NCBI GenBank assembly: GCA_026261815.1
Contig: JAMPIT010000348.1
Coordinates: forward strand, 372,001 to 436,000
Length of the DNA stretch: 64,000 nucleotides
Origin: Monarcha castaneiventris obscurior
Lineage: Eukaryota > Chordata > Aves > Passeriformes > Monarchidae
Direction of reading: 5' to 3'
Shown here piece by piece: positions 43,401 to 55,380 of the stretch; position 1 is the first letter of the stretch, and every line of letters starts with the position of its first letter. The notes below the pieces were generated by a model that had not been told where the DNA came from, searched no databases, and saw only the letters and a program-made list of their open reading frames with translations. Both the position numbers and the translations under genes were made by a program.

Positions 43401-46400
43401 TATCAAGCAGCCAGTTCCAGTAACAAAGAAAAATCAGTCCCCAGATATTCAAATAATCAAGAACACAGTCTGGAGTATTCATGTATCTTGCAGAACACTT
43501 GACACAAGAATAAACACCAACAATAAACCCAGCTGCTGATCAGCCTCTCTGTGATTTCTGTATTCAAAAAACAATTTCACTGCACTATCACAATTGTATG
43601 AATATCACCAGGATCTGTGCTGAAACCTGTGCTGCCTTTCATAACTCTCCATAATTAAAGTTACCTGTGAGGTATGGCATTGCTAAAAATAGTACACATT
43701 TTACCAGGGAAGAAGGAAAGGAAATAGGGAATCAGGTTTTAAGAGTAAATCCACAAAAAACATGTCACACTATGCCAGAGAATGTATGGCAGAAGCCTGG
43801 TGTGACCAAAACCCTGCAATTTTCAGTGGAAAACTTTACTGTGAGTGCTTAACTGCTGTGTTCACTCAGTTTTAATTCATATGTTACTGCTTATTTCACA
43901 CTCACAACACAACCCCAGAGGAATATATAATGGACACTGCAAATTTTTAGGGTTGCATCATCACTGAGGTACATCAGCTTGCTCTTGAAGGCAAGAATCC
44001 TAAGTAACATCGATTTTGTGAGTAAGTCTAGCAAAAGATCAGACAAATTCTTCTGTATTTGCAAAAAGAAAATAAAAGAAATCAAGAAAAACAGGAAAGG
44101 TATATGCAGAAATCCTGCCAAACAGAATGCTTTTGCAGAAATAGGCTTTTCCTAAAATTACTTTAATGAAAATTCAAGCCTTCTGAAGTTGGTGGCTTTC
44201 ATTATGCAAAGCCACTGTTAACCACTTTATCAGCTAATTCCTTAGCTTGTAAAATGCACTTTCAGTGAAAAGCAGTGCATGACTCATTTGTCAGCCTGCA
44301 AAAATCCATCATGAGCTTGTAAAAGCTGTCCACTCCCTGGTGATTGATGGACTCAAGGATGTTGTTTACAGAAAAGCCAAGTAGATGTTCATGTTAGGGT
44401 AGAAGGGCCGAGTGATGAAGATAGGAAGTTAAAGCATCTGACAGGGGATGTACTCCAGCTCCCCTTTGCTATCACTTCATTGTTATTCAGTGACTATTTT
44501 ATGGCCCATGTCAGTATGTAAATTCTCCTGGTTTCATATTTTGCAATGCATAAACTGGAAAGGAATTAACTTTGAAAGTTTGAAAAAAGGAGATACAGTT
44601 TAAAAATGAGACACTGTTAAAGTGATGCACTTGGTCCTGTCTTTCCTTGTAATGCCCAACTTGTTTGGTTATTAAATAGTGAAAAATGTTGAACTACAAT
44701 GGGTGTGCCATATTTAGTATTTCAGAATTATGTGTTTTGTGAGTGACACAGGTTACCTGTTAGAATTTTCATCTGTTTGTGATTGCCTAAAAGAGGGGGA
44801 TTTCTTGTCTGAGTCCTCTCCTTCTTCACCTGTCCCACTCAACTTATTGCGTACACTCTCTGGATAAATGACATATAAACCATAATTCTGTAGGTGCTTT
44901 CTCCTACAGAGCAGAAGAAATCACAATATTACTTTTTAATAAACTCTCTACTGCTACCACTTCTGAGAAAAAATGTTTTCGAGTTTTCTATAAAATGATT
45001 TTAAGACTAGAGTTAAAAAAAAAAAAAATTAAGCAATGTATGCAATGAACAGGTGGCAGTAAGGATTCTGGAAAATTTTACCAGAAGGTGAAGTCTTTGT
45101 TAGTTGACTATTCATCTGAGCAAAACACTTAAAAATGTTTCTTACCCATAAATGTCAGAGAAAGCAGAGAACAAGAGAGCCAGAACAGAGCACAAGTACC
45201 TTTAATTAAACAGATAGCCTGAAGAGTGTCAGAATTATGTTCATCCAGGTACAGGTCCCAGTGGCTGAAGGTGCTTCCGTGCTATGTGTATCTTCTTTGA
45301 CTTAAAGTACCTCAAAAGTTCTACAGTTCTGAATCAGAGAGGTTTCAGGTTAAATAGAGGAAGAGAAAAAAACACTGAGAGCTCACATGACTGCATCTGT
45401 GAGGGTGAAGTGTCCCTTCTCCATTAAGTTTTCCTCAGCTGATGGGCCTTACCAGAGCAGATCATTGTGCTTAGGATTACGTAAGTGTGGGAAACTAAAT
45501 TTTTAATAAAAAATAAAGAGTAGAATAGAATAGAATAGAATAGAATAAGTGAATGTCTCAAAATACACAGACACTATATTTTAAATTGCATAATACAGTT
45601 TCACTCTCCCTTCTAAGTTCTCTTTGTGACATAGAGCACATCAGGTTGGAAGGAAGAAACAGCTTTTACAGCTAGTTACCCTTTCATGACAAAGGGGAGC
45701 AAGTGTCGTCTTCACTGCCTTTTCAGGAAGTAAAAACCATAATTTTAAATACCTCTAAAAGTTCAGGAAATGTTGTAAAATACTGATTGAAACTTCCTGA
45801 CTGTGTAGAAGCAACCTTGATCTGCGAGAACACATGGAAGGAATGCCTGCAGGACACTGAACAAAGTGAGCTGCAGAAAACTCAGATTAAACCTTGCCGA
45901 AAAGAGATTTATGTGACATATATGAAACTAATAGGATTTAGCCCTCTCAGCCTCTGCATAACATGCCTTTATGGTTTTGCCCCCATTTTTGTAGTGTTCT
46001 TGGCTTCACATCCCTTATTTTCTTAAGAAGCTATCTGCAAAGTATATTGCTTGTGAAGGTTTTGAAGCTTGAACTTTTGCTCTCTGGGAAGCAATTAGGA
46101 AGAATGTAGATATTGAAAATATTATCTCTTTGGTTTTCAGTGATGTCTTGGTCCAGCAAAGACATAACATTTTCTTAACAACCTGACCTTGCTGACTCTA
46201 AATATGGGGAATAATTTTATGCTGGTGCCATTCCACTGGATTTCTCAAATTCTAAATTATCTGTAATGATTTACATTAGAAAAGAAGAAGACTGCCTTCT
46301 AACATAGTGATGGAGGAGGAGACTGAGGACCTCCAAGGGACTTTTGCTCATCCAGACGCACAGAACAAGTGAAGGACAAGCACAAAAGTGAAGTGCATTG

Positions 46401-46474
46401 AATCTGTGTTACAACTCAGCAGGTTCCCACTGCTGGTCCAGGAGGTTTCTCTCCCTCCAGTTGAGGACTCTCAG
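40443..46474. other. Intergenic sequence, no gene seen
   Basis: AT-rich sequence with a 22-base T run (42336-42357) and a pentanucleotide repeat (45521-45548). ORFs are short and motif-free. No RNA gene recognised. Confidence 0.5.
45521..45548. repeat. (TAGAA)n microsatellite
   Basis: Five and a half perfect TAGAA units. Confidence 0.95.
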
Positions 46475-47070
46475 GCTAAGCACTGCTGTGGTGCCTTAGC
46501 ATCCCTCCAGGCTGCCTCCCGTCCATCAAGCTCTGCAAATCCGGTGGGACGAATCAGAGTCTGAAGGCAGATCCATGGGCAGTGCTGAGGCATAAGGTTC
46601 TTCCCCCAGTTCTAGAAAATTCTGTTGTACTCTGTTGCCCATTGGTTTGTAACTGTCTCCCCTCCCCTGGTTACCTGTTACTGGAAGTTTTGCCCCGGTT
46701 CCACCCACTTGTTCCTCCCTGACTGGGTGCTTCCCCAAAACTCCACCCATTTTTCCTCCCTTAAAATCGCTTGCAGGCCCCTCTCTTGGGGCTCTTTGTC
46801 CCTGTCTCTTTTTGAATAAAAAACCCTCGAAATAGCACACAAAGAGTCCTCTCTCCAATTCCTTCATCTTCGGGTTTGGGACCTAACACCCTGCCTCTAA
46901 TAGCGTACATAGTGCGCCTGGAGACAGCGCTGCCTGACTACCGGCTTCCAAGAGCAGACCAAACACCTTTACTGTGTCTTGTCTGCGAGAAGGTCGCTGG
47001 AACCTCCACAGAGAGTGGGCAGCAGCCCAGGAGGCCGACCCCAGGGACTAGCACCACTGAGGGGTTTAGA
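46475..47070 (+). mobile_element. Probable solo LTR, diverged relative of the 39.8-kb element
   Basis: It shares GACGAATCAGAGTC, CCATGGGCAG and a CCCATTGGTTTGTAA box with the element at 39795. A TATA-like CCTTAAAATCGC is near 46758 and AATAAA near 46815, in the same order and spacing. Boundaries are approximate and no target duplication was found. Confidence 0.55.
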
Positions 47071-47755
47071 TAATTATCTGGATGATTCTGCTCCATGTCC
47101 AAGAGAGAGTTACCAGGTGCCTAAAGCCATTAATTGATACTGTTTTGATGCAGTGGGGTATCTTATCCAGGTTTTGCAAGTCAGCCAATTTTTATTGTAT
47201 TTCTTAATACTGAGAGACAGCACATAGAAGATTTTGCAAACAAAACTGATGATGGCTTGTTCTAAGGAATTTACTCACCCTTCAGCTTGAATACTCCTGG
47301 GCACTTATCCTAACAGAGAACAAAAATGCTTGACTGACCAACAAACAAACAAAAAGGTGGCAGGATTGCCCCATTTTCTGTTCTGCCGGTAGTCACAGCA
47401 GGGTTGTGTCCCACACAGTGGGTTGCAAGGCAGCAGAGATCGAAAAATGTATGTCCCACATGCCAGAGAAACATCCATGTCCCGTATCAGCAGTGATAAA
47501 GGCAGGGAATGTGAGCAGGGTGTGAATGGCAGTGATGAGAGTGAACATGAGCATTTCTTCTCATTCTTGTTCCACTAAGTGAATCTAAGCCACTGGCTTC
47601 AGAAAATTAGGTACATGTCAAGAACAACGTGTTTATCAGCTTCTTGTACAAATATTCTTCCAGGGTGGTCACACTGCAGAAAAGCACACAGAATTCTACC
47701 TCTTGTTCAGTCATGCTGGCATCCTCTGCTTCATAAGACCAGCAGCAAAACTCTG
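47071..47755. other. Intergenic sequence, no gene seen
   Basis: Nothing recognisable. Confidence 0.4.
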
Positions 47756-47811
47756 CTTCTGTGCTAATAAAGTCTCTTGCTCGCTTCTGTGCTAATAAAG
47801 TCTCTTGCTCG
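47756..47811 (+). repeat. Perfect 28-bp tandem duplication containing a poly(A) signal
   Basis: Two identical units (47756-47783 and 47784-47811) each contain GCTAATAAAGTCTCTTGCTC. The AATAAAG followed by CT-rich sequence resembles an LTR R/U5 region. It runs straight into the CT microsatellite. Confidence 0.9.
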
Positions 47812-47856
47812 CTCTCTCCCTCTCCCTCCCTCTCTCTCCCTCTCCCTCTCCCTCCT

Positions 47857-47902
<46 letters not shown>
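47812..47902. repeat. (CT)n / (CCCTCT)n microsatellite
   Basis: About 90 bp of pyrimidines: first mixed CCCTCTC units, then a pure CT run to 47902. Confidence 0.95.
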
Positions 47903-47905
<3 letters not shown>

Positions 47906-50900
47906 CTGCCATGGTTTTGTTTAGAGCCGGAAAGGAAAACTGGTTCATGGCATAGGTATAGAGTGCCTAAAGAAAGCCCTGGGTGTGATTTAGAATAACC
48001 TGAAATGAAAGGCCAGAAATCATAAGGATTAAAAAGGGGAAAAAAAAGAAATAATGAGAAAAAAGAAAGGAAGTAGAAATTTATAAGAAGCTTGCAAGAT
48101 TTATTGCTTCTTGGTGATATTTCCAGCATTCTGTGGTTGCTCAAGAGGCTAAGGGAAATTAACTACACATACATATATTCCCCATGCTCCCCCATAGCTT
48201 CCTAGAGCTGAGGGAATTCAGCCATGTGAGAGTAAAGAAGAATGACTTGCCCTCAGCAAGATCAATAGTTGGTACAGATAAGGCACATTAAACAGACCCT
48301 GGTTTTCCCTGGCTGCTGTCACGGCCCAGTCCTCAGAGCTGAGCACAAACTCAGCTTGGGTCCTCCATTCCTTCCCACTCTGATCTCAGCGTGGGATGCT
48401 GGTGTCTGGTGCCCAAATATTACACAGGGCAGCTGAGAGGCTATAGAGCGTCTTGATTTTGCATCAGTCTTGTCACTACCTGCAAAGAAAGCAATCTCTG
48501 GGCAGACCTTTCTCTCAGTTTCTGTTCCATTCACATTAACGTGACTGAGCAGGGACACCCATGAGTGCCCAAGTGTTTTTGACAAAGAATGTTGTATCTA
48601 TGCAGGTGGAGGTGAGTAAGAAACTGGCAGGAACTTCTTGGGTCAGGAAATAAAATCCTACAAGCCCACTCATAAATTACATCAAGTTCTGTGTAACACC
48701 AAGTTTTCTGTTCTCACCTCTATTAGAAGAGCTATTCTATTACCTCCTCCCTCTGACAACTAGAAATCATCTTCTAAATTGCATCCTAAGCGTTTTAATA
48801 GCCAGTTGATACCCATTTGTTCTTGTGCCAACAGTGTTCTCCAGTTTGAATCATTCTCCTGCCCCTCCCATCCCCCGCTCCTTGTTGGAACAAGTGACTA
48901 ATTAATATGCTGAGAGAAAATGCTGAGAATGTGCCAAATCTCTTCATGCTGAACTTATAATTTCCCTGTTTTCTTTTCATTTTTTCATCAGATTCAGTAT
49001 GTCCTGGAACCAGCCATTTAGTTGTGTACTGACATCTTACCCTTTATCATCAGTAATGCTCCCTTTGGACTTCTGTCTATCTGGAGTTGTGATGAGGTTT
49101 GCAGGGGAGTTGGAAGGTGTGTGAACTCTGGCAGCTTCAAAAATGCACGAGGACTAAGGGCCAGGGAAGGAACCGCATTTCTCTTTTGCGGTGTTCTTCT
49201 TTTCCCACCTCTGTGAAACTTCTCAGTGACATTTATGCTCATCCAAAGTCTTGAGTCTTTAGGATTTTCAAAATCTTCCTTTCGTGACCTTTCCCTAATT
49301 GAAAGCTTGCTGGCTCTTGGAAGGCTAGTGGGGGTGGGATAGACATAATTATCTCACCTCATTAGCTGTGGTATTTTATGCAAGGGACAGGCAGGCTGTC
49401 AAATGGCAGGACAGCTGACAGCTCTCCACCTGCACTGAGTCTGAGTCAGATGAAATCCGTGTTGATACAGAAATCAGAGTACAAGAGAAAGAAGACAGCA
49501 CGTGACCTGACGTTTAGAGAAAATAGTGACCAAGCGTGCAAATCTGCGTCCTTTCTTCTGTGTTTAGGCCCAAATAAGTTATTATTCCTGATGTGGGCAT
49601 CCTTTCAGGGCGTACAAGTGAATGCATTGTGCCAGTTTCCATGGGTGCTGGATGGGAGCGTCAGCCTCTTTTCTATGGCACATTTCAAAGGAAGCTGAGG
49701 AGCCTGAGCTATGACTGGGGGTGCTGTTGGAGAACTTAATCTTCACTACAACACATTTTGGGAATAAGGCTCGACGCTCCCTGTGCTAATGCTTAAACAA
49801 GAAGTTATGGACTACTTCTATCCCTTAGTCCATTAGCCCTTGGTACCTGTAGCACCTCTTACACCATGCCAAGTGCTGCTGTGGTCAGGTGGGCAGTGGG
49901 ATATTCTGATTTTCTTCTTCTTCCTTTTTTTTTTTTTTTCTTATTTGAGCATATTTCTAGATTGATTTGTGACCTGAACTAGCTGAACATACCCACAGGA
50001 GCACTGGGCATCAGTTTAAGGAAAGCAGCATGAAGCTGGAAGAGGGCTGGAAGGACATGCATTTGGGCATCACCTCAGTTTAAAGCTAAATAATGGGTCT
50101 ATGAACTGCACCAGTTCTGCATTCAGTTTAGATCTGGCTCTGCCTTGCTTTGTGCTTAATTTCTTCATTTACAGAAAAAGTGACAAGCACTTTCCCTCTC
50201 CAAAGTAATGTGGTGAGAATCAGGGAGCATTACCTGCTTGGAAAAGATGAGGATGGAGGTTGAATGTCCTTGTGAAGAAGAGGAGAATGCAGAGCTTTTA
50301 TGTTTGTGTGAAGTAAGAGCTGCTTTAGCCTGGTACAAGGAATTCAGAGAGGCAGACTAGGGAGGAAGAAGGGGAAAGCTTCCAAAACTATGCATAAAGC
50401 CTTTGCCCCTTTCAGGGGTGTTTGCAGCAGGACACAGACGCACCTGGAGCAGGTGTTGCTGCACTGTGCTTCCACAAGAGCTTCTGTGATTTTTTTTCAG
50501 AAGGAGTTGTTTAACCCATCGAGAATGCAGAGGGTTATGGTGACTCCTGTTCCCAGAACACGGAGTTAAAGCTACAGGTGCAAAAACAAACCACTAAGTT
50601 TTCTTCTGGCATGAGTTATTTCAAAACGGTGGCTTTGACTTTTGTACGATTGTCAGTGACTCACATGTAAAAGTTTCCGATGTACTCTGCATGGAAAGCT
50701 GTGGGAGAACAGGCTCATAAATGTGACTGCCTGGCTAAAGATGCTGAGAATGTGAAAACTATAAGCGAGATTGAAATGAAGACAAGCTTTGAGTTACCCA
50801 ACCCCAGTTACTGAACAACTGGAAAACAATGGTGTGGCCAGCTGAAGACAATCCCCTTTGATTAAACAATGCCCTCTGCTTGCAGACAGGTCCAAGGGTC

Positions 50901-50936
50901 AGAGCAGACCCTGCCAGCTTAGCAGAGGGTCCAAAA
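47903..50936. other. Intergenic sequence, no gene seen
   Basis: No recognisable genes or elements. A T run lies near 49926-49939. Confidence 0.5.
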
Positions 50937-51382
50937 TGTAGTTTTTAGAGTTTAAAATGTAACCCCATATGGTAATACAATGATTCCTATAGGCTGTATG
51001 TAAATGTTATAAGATTTGTAGCTTGTTCTAGATTGGTTAATGGAAATTAGAATATTCAGCACAGAAGATGATTTATGGTGCTGCAAACGGGAACTCGCTC
51101 TCTTGCCCTGCCTTCTTGCTCTTGCTCTCTTGCCTTGCCCTCTTGCCCTCTTGCTTTTACTCTCTTGCCCCTCTCCCTTGCTTTTGCCCTTGCCCCTTTT
51201 CTTCCTACACCACTTCTGCACCCCTGCATCTCTTCACTGTTTCTCTGACCTGCTTCGAGCTGCGTCTGGCAGCTCCTAGCAGGTCCCTTTACACCCACGC
51301 CTTCATCAATAAATCTCATGCTCTAAGACCAGCTCCAGAGATCTCCTGTCTCCCGTTTGTCCCGACCATCTGAAGCCCTACA
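50937..51382 (+). mobile_element. Probable solo LTR with TGTAG...CTACA ends
   Basis: A 446-bp segment bounded by a 5-bp inverted pair (TGTAG, CTACA). AATAAA sits at 51308-51313, about 70 bp before the end. The middle is a CT-rich run of CTCTTGCC words. The appearance recalls avian betaretrovirus-like LTRs. No target duplication is seen. Confidence 0.6.
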
Positions 51383-52984
51383 CTCCACACACCAACAGAA
51401 AGTTGTTATGAACAGATAGTTCTTACGAATCATTCAGATTCAAAAAAATAGGAAGATGTGATGGGCCATAAAGACAGAAAATGCTTTGACGTGTTTAAAT
51501 AAAAAAAAAAAAAAGGGAAAAACATGCAAAACTCCCCTAAACTGAAAACAGACTGTCATGTGGTTAACTCAATGTGGGATTTAGCATGTACAAATTGAAA
51601 AGGCAGCATGTTTAGGTCCATTACAGTATAATCAGAGAGTGCTGTTGGCACCCATCAAGGGCTCTGACTTAAATCAGTAATGATTTAAGTTCATTTAGCA
51701 ACAGCCGCACAGTGACTTGCCCTTCTTTCCACACTCACACACACCTGTTTGACATACTTTAAAAAGTTCACTACCCTGGAAGAAACACAAATTTCCACAT
51801 GCAAAGCAGTAGTACACAGGTCCTCTTTGGCATCAGGCAAACACAAATCATGTAAACTGAAACCACCCTCGGATGCATCCCCAGGACCCATTCCACAGCA
51901 AGGTCACCTACCTCTTACACAGCCCATTCCCTCTGCAGGAAGTGTTTTATCAAGCAAGCAAACACCACCAGAATCATTTTAGTGCTAAGGAAACAGAATT
52001 CCAGAGCTGTCTCTTCACCTGCTAATGGGGGTGATCCTTTAGAGTACAGGTCCCAGTCCAGTGCTTTAACCTCGAGACCTCAGTGCTTCATCATTACCAA
52101 GGCACAACTGAGCTGGTGCTGCTGCTGCACAGCTCTCAGCCCCTCTGTTAACGTGCTGAAAGCACCTAAAGAGCTTTCTCCTTCCCAGAGATCAGACTGT
52201 TAGTGAAATAGAATAGTGCAAACCCACCTCACATAAATGACAGGAGTTGTGTGCCTCTTTTTGTTGATGGATGAATAAAGTAGATAGGGTGTGTTGCCCT
52301 AAGCCAAGCACACAAAGCAGTGGGGGGAGAGGCAGAAAAAAGGCTGCAAAAGTATCAAGAGCACTGTGGGGAAGATTGGAGAGTTTGAAATAATACATAT
52401 TGAGAAGGGACCTGACAAAAAAATTGAAAATGCTGGAGTTCCATTCACTCTTGCAGAAGCTTGAGCAGTTTTGTCATGGGTGACACCAACAATGGGCAGG
52501 ACAGTTCATACCACCAGGAAGAATTTCTTCACCACTTTGCAAGTGTCCACCATCCCCTTGCAGCCTGCTTTGCCTCTTCAGAGTAGGTTGCAGTATCTCA
52601 ATCACCTTTTTGTCCTTTTTATATTAATGATCTTGAGCACAGACCACACTGAACAGCACCCAGCCTCTGGTTTTTGAGGTAGTTTGCTTCTTTTCAGCAA
52701 CACTGTGCACAATTTGTTATATTTTCAGAGACATTTCGAGTTCTGAGAAGGCTGAGTGCAAAAGAGAAAAGGCTTAAAAACAACACAGGAAAACATCTGA
52801 GTTCTTTCTTTTCCATAAACCAGAAGAGAAGAAAATGAGCCAGAGGAAAGCCCAAATTCATTACAGATTTATATACTTGAGATTGCCTTTCATGAAGCAA
52901 GTTTTAAAGGGTATTAATTCAATACAAGCATTTCCCAAGGTCTGTAAAAAATAATGTTGAAATAGGAAAATGTCATGAGGAGAT
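51383..52984. other. Intergenic sequence, no gene seen
   Basis: A GAAGAATTTCTTCACC word near 52520 may be a CR1 remnant. Nothing else recognised. Confidence 0.45.
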
Positions 52985-53197
52985 AGGAGCCCAGATTTAT
53001 CCACTGAGTCAAACACTGGAAAAGGCTGCCCAGGGCAGTGGTGTAGTCACCATCCCTGGAGGGATTTAAAATACATGGAGATGTGGCACTTACAGGCATG
53101 GTTTTGTGGTGGGTTTGGCAGTGCTTGGATAAGAATTTGGCTTGATATCTCAGAGATTTTTTTCCAACATAAACGATTCTGTGATTATGTGATTAAA
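52985..53197 (+). mobile_element. CR1 LINE, 3' end fragment
   Basis: CR1 words occur in order: GGCTGCCCAGGGCAGTGG, CACCATCCCTGGAGGGATTT, GATGTGGCACTTACAGGCAT and a decayed GATTCTGTGATTATGTGATT tail. It is related to the copy at 13.9 kb. Confidence 0.85.
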
Positions 53198-54424
53198 AAA
53201 AAAGATGGGAAAGCCTTATCCAGCACAGTTTTCAGAGTGCTTGACTGTTCATGACAATATATATTAGTAATCACTCAAGACTTTTCATACAAAGAACATT
53301 TGTAGACAATCTGCAAATGTGTTAGTGTTTTTCTGCATTTCCCTGCAAAAGAGTAAAAAGGAAATACGTCTTCGTTTTGAAACAGCATTATCAGCTGGCA
53401 ATTTACACTCCTTTAAAGAAAGAAGGTAAGATTGTATATGAGTTACAAACAAGACTGTTTTAAGAGGTTTGACTCACATGCGGTCAGTCCAAAATTGTGT
53501 CCCTTAATCCCCTTTTTAAGCAACCAGTAGAAAATAAAAATTCCTTTTATTTCCTGTTGGTGTTTCCTGGTTTAGAAATGGTTTGTATGTGTTTGTTTCT
53601 AATTATCCACTCGTACGTTTCCTAACACAAGATGTTGTGGTCCAGCAGTGAAGCTGCATAAAGCAACGTAGAGGAGAAAAAAAAATCAAAAAATGTACCA
53701 CCTTCCTTGTTCTCTGTACTTAATTTAGTTCTCTCTAGGGAGGAGGAGAAAAATAATGGTGGGGGAAAAGGGGGAGGGCTCAAGAGAGCAGGACAGTCAA
53801 GTCTCAAGTACAAGTGACTGTAAGAGAATTGAAGCAAAGAGAATTGCCCAGAACCTCTTGAAAACTTCAGGTTTTGGAAACCTGGAAATTGTGCCAAGGA
53901 AAATGAAGTGCTTGGTGCTCTGACCCTGGGGAAAAGTTATTGTCATCTCTTCTTTTACTGAAGGGTTGGGGTCTCTCCCTTTCTCTTTTTTTTCTCCTAA
54001 ATTCGTGGGTTTAAGGCAGTATTTGGAACCTTTCAAGTCACTGTTTCAAATTCAGTCTGCTAAATTCAGAAATTGAGTGGCAGTGAGAGGAGGACAAATA
54101 CAAACTGTGTATTTTGCATTTCATCAGAGAAACAGGCTAAAAAGAGGATTGTCAAACAGGAAGGGTTAAAATCCTGGAGTATTCCCCCCTTACCCCAAGC
54201 CCTCTTTTTTCCTTTCATTGAATTCTAGCCAGCAATTCCAAACTAAAAGTTTGCCACTGAAAGCACCAGGCTGCCTGTCATGGTTTCTTTTTTATTCTGT
54301 AAATAGTCTGATGTTACAGGTCATGTCTTCCCACACAACAAGTAAGGAACTGGAAAAAAAATGATCCCTGAAGAACAGGGCCACGCAGAGGTCCAGGGGA
54401 TGCTCAGCAGGCTTAGCAGGGACC
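53198..54424. other. Intergenic sequence, no gene seen
   Basis: Nothing recognisable. The last bases carry the left copy of the target duplication of the next element. Confidence 0.5.
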
Positions 54425-54429
54425 ATCAG

Positions 54430-55375
54430 TGTCATATATGAACCAGACTAATTAGCCGTTGCATATTAAGTGGCCTTAATTTTTACCTGTCAAAATGTTA
54501 ATTGTTACATATTTTAAAGTATTGGCATGAAAATTAGATTAAAATTGTTCTATGCAGATACCTGTTGAAACCCCTCTCTAGTTAAAACTGTTTGTTAACT
54601 TTCTCTTTGAGTTCTTAAAATTTCTACAAGTTCCCCCTTGTTATTACCCAGTTTTTAAAGATTTCTACAAAGTTGTAATTCAATTGTACTGTTTGTATTA
54701 AGAATTTTGAAGTATTTTAACTGTTTTATTAATGATTTCGAACTGTTTTATCAAATCATAAAGTCAGTCAAAGACTGGCTTATTAACTGACAAGAGCTAT
54801 TTTTGGTACCTGTCCACCCCCCCCCCCCCCCCCCCCCCCCCGTAACTTGCATTGCAACCATGGCAACCTTGCATTTCAATAAGGACTTTTCCCGCCGTTT
54901 GAGCAACTGACATCATACCCCTAGACTACTGGCGGGCTGAGATGATCTCACTCCGAAGGGGCACCAATCATGGGGAACCATGGAGGCACAGTTGTGGGCA
55001 GTACTGGGCGGGACCAAGACCATAGAAAAGCACCGAACACAAGGAAGACGCCGCCATTCTCCTCCAGGCTAGCTGAGGGAGATGTCTGACACTCACTGGC
55101 CTCATCTCTTCAAGAGACAATTTAAAAATTCAGACTTTGGGTTAGCTAAAGTCAACCTAGTGTCGCAGGCTCCCTGCCTTGGGGACCCAGTGCCGATTCG
55201 GCCAACTGAGTCTCCAATTCCTGTGTACCCGGGTTTTATTATTTATGCTAGATTGGGTTGTTACTTATTTTTCCTAATTTTCCCCGGATCCCGGATTTTT
55301 CTTAAATTATCCTTTTTCCTTAAATAAATAATTTTAATTAATCATAAAATTAAGAGTAGTCTTCTATTCCTGACA
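54430..55375 (+). mobile_element. Solo LTR with 5-bp target-site duplication
   Basis: The 946-bp LTR begins TGTCATATATG and ends TTCCTGACA, so its termini form the inverted pair TGTCA/TGACA. It is flanked by ATCAG on both sides (54425-54429 and 55376-55380). AATAAA at 55323-55328 gives plus orientation. A 25-base C run (54817-54841) divides an AT-rich U3 part from a GC-richer promoter part. A 5-bp duplication fits ERVL-type elements. The structure reflects recombination between the two LTRs of a former provirus. Confidence 0.85.
54817..54841. repeat. Poly(C) run inside the solo LTR
   Basis: Twenty-five consecutive C. Length is likely to vary between individuals and may be misassembled. Confidence 0.95.
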
Positions 55376-55380
55376 ATCAG

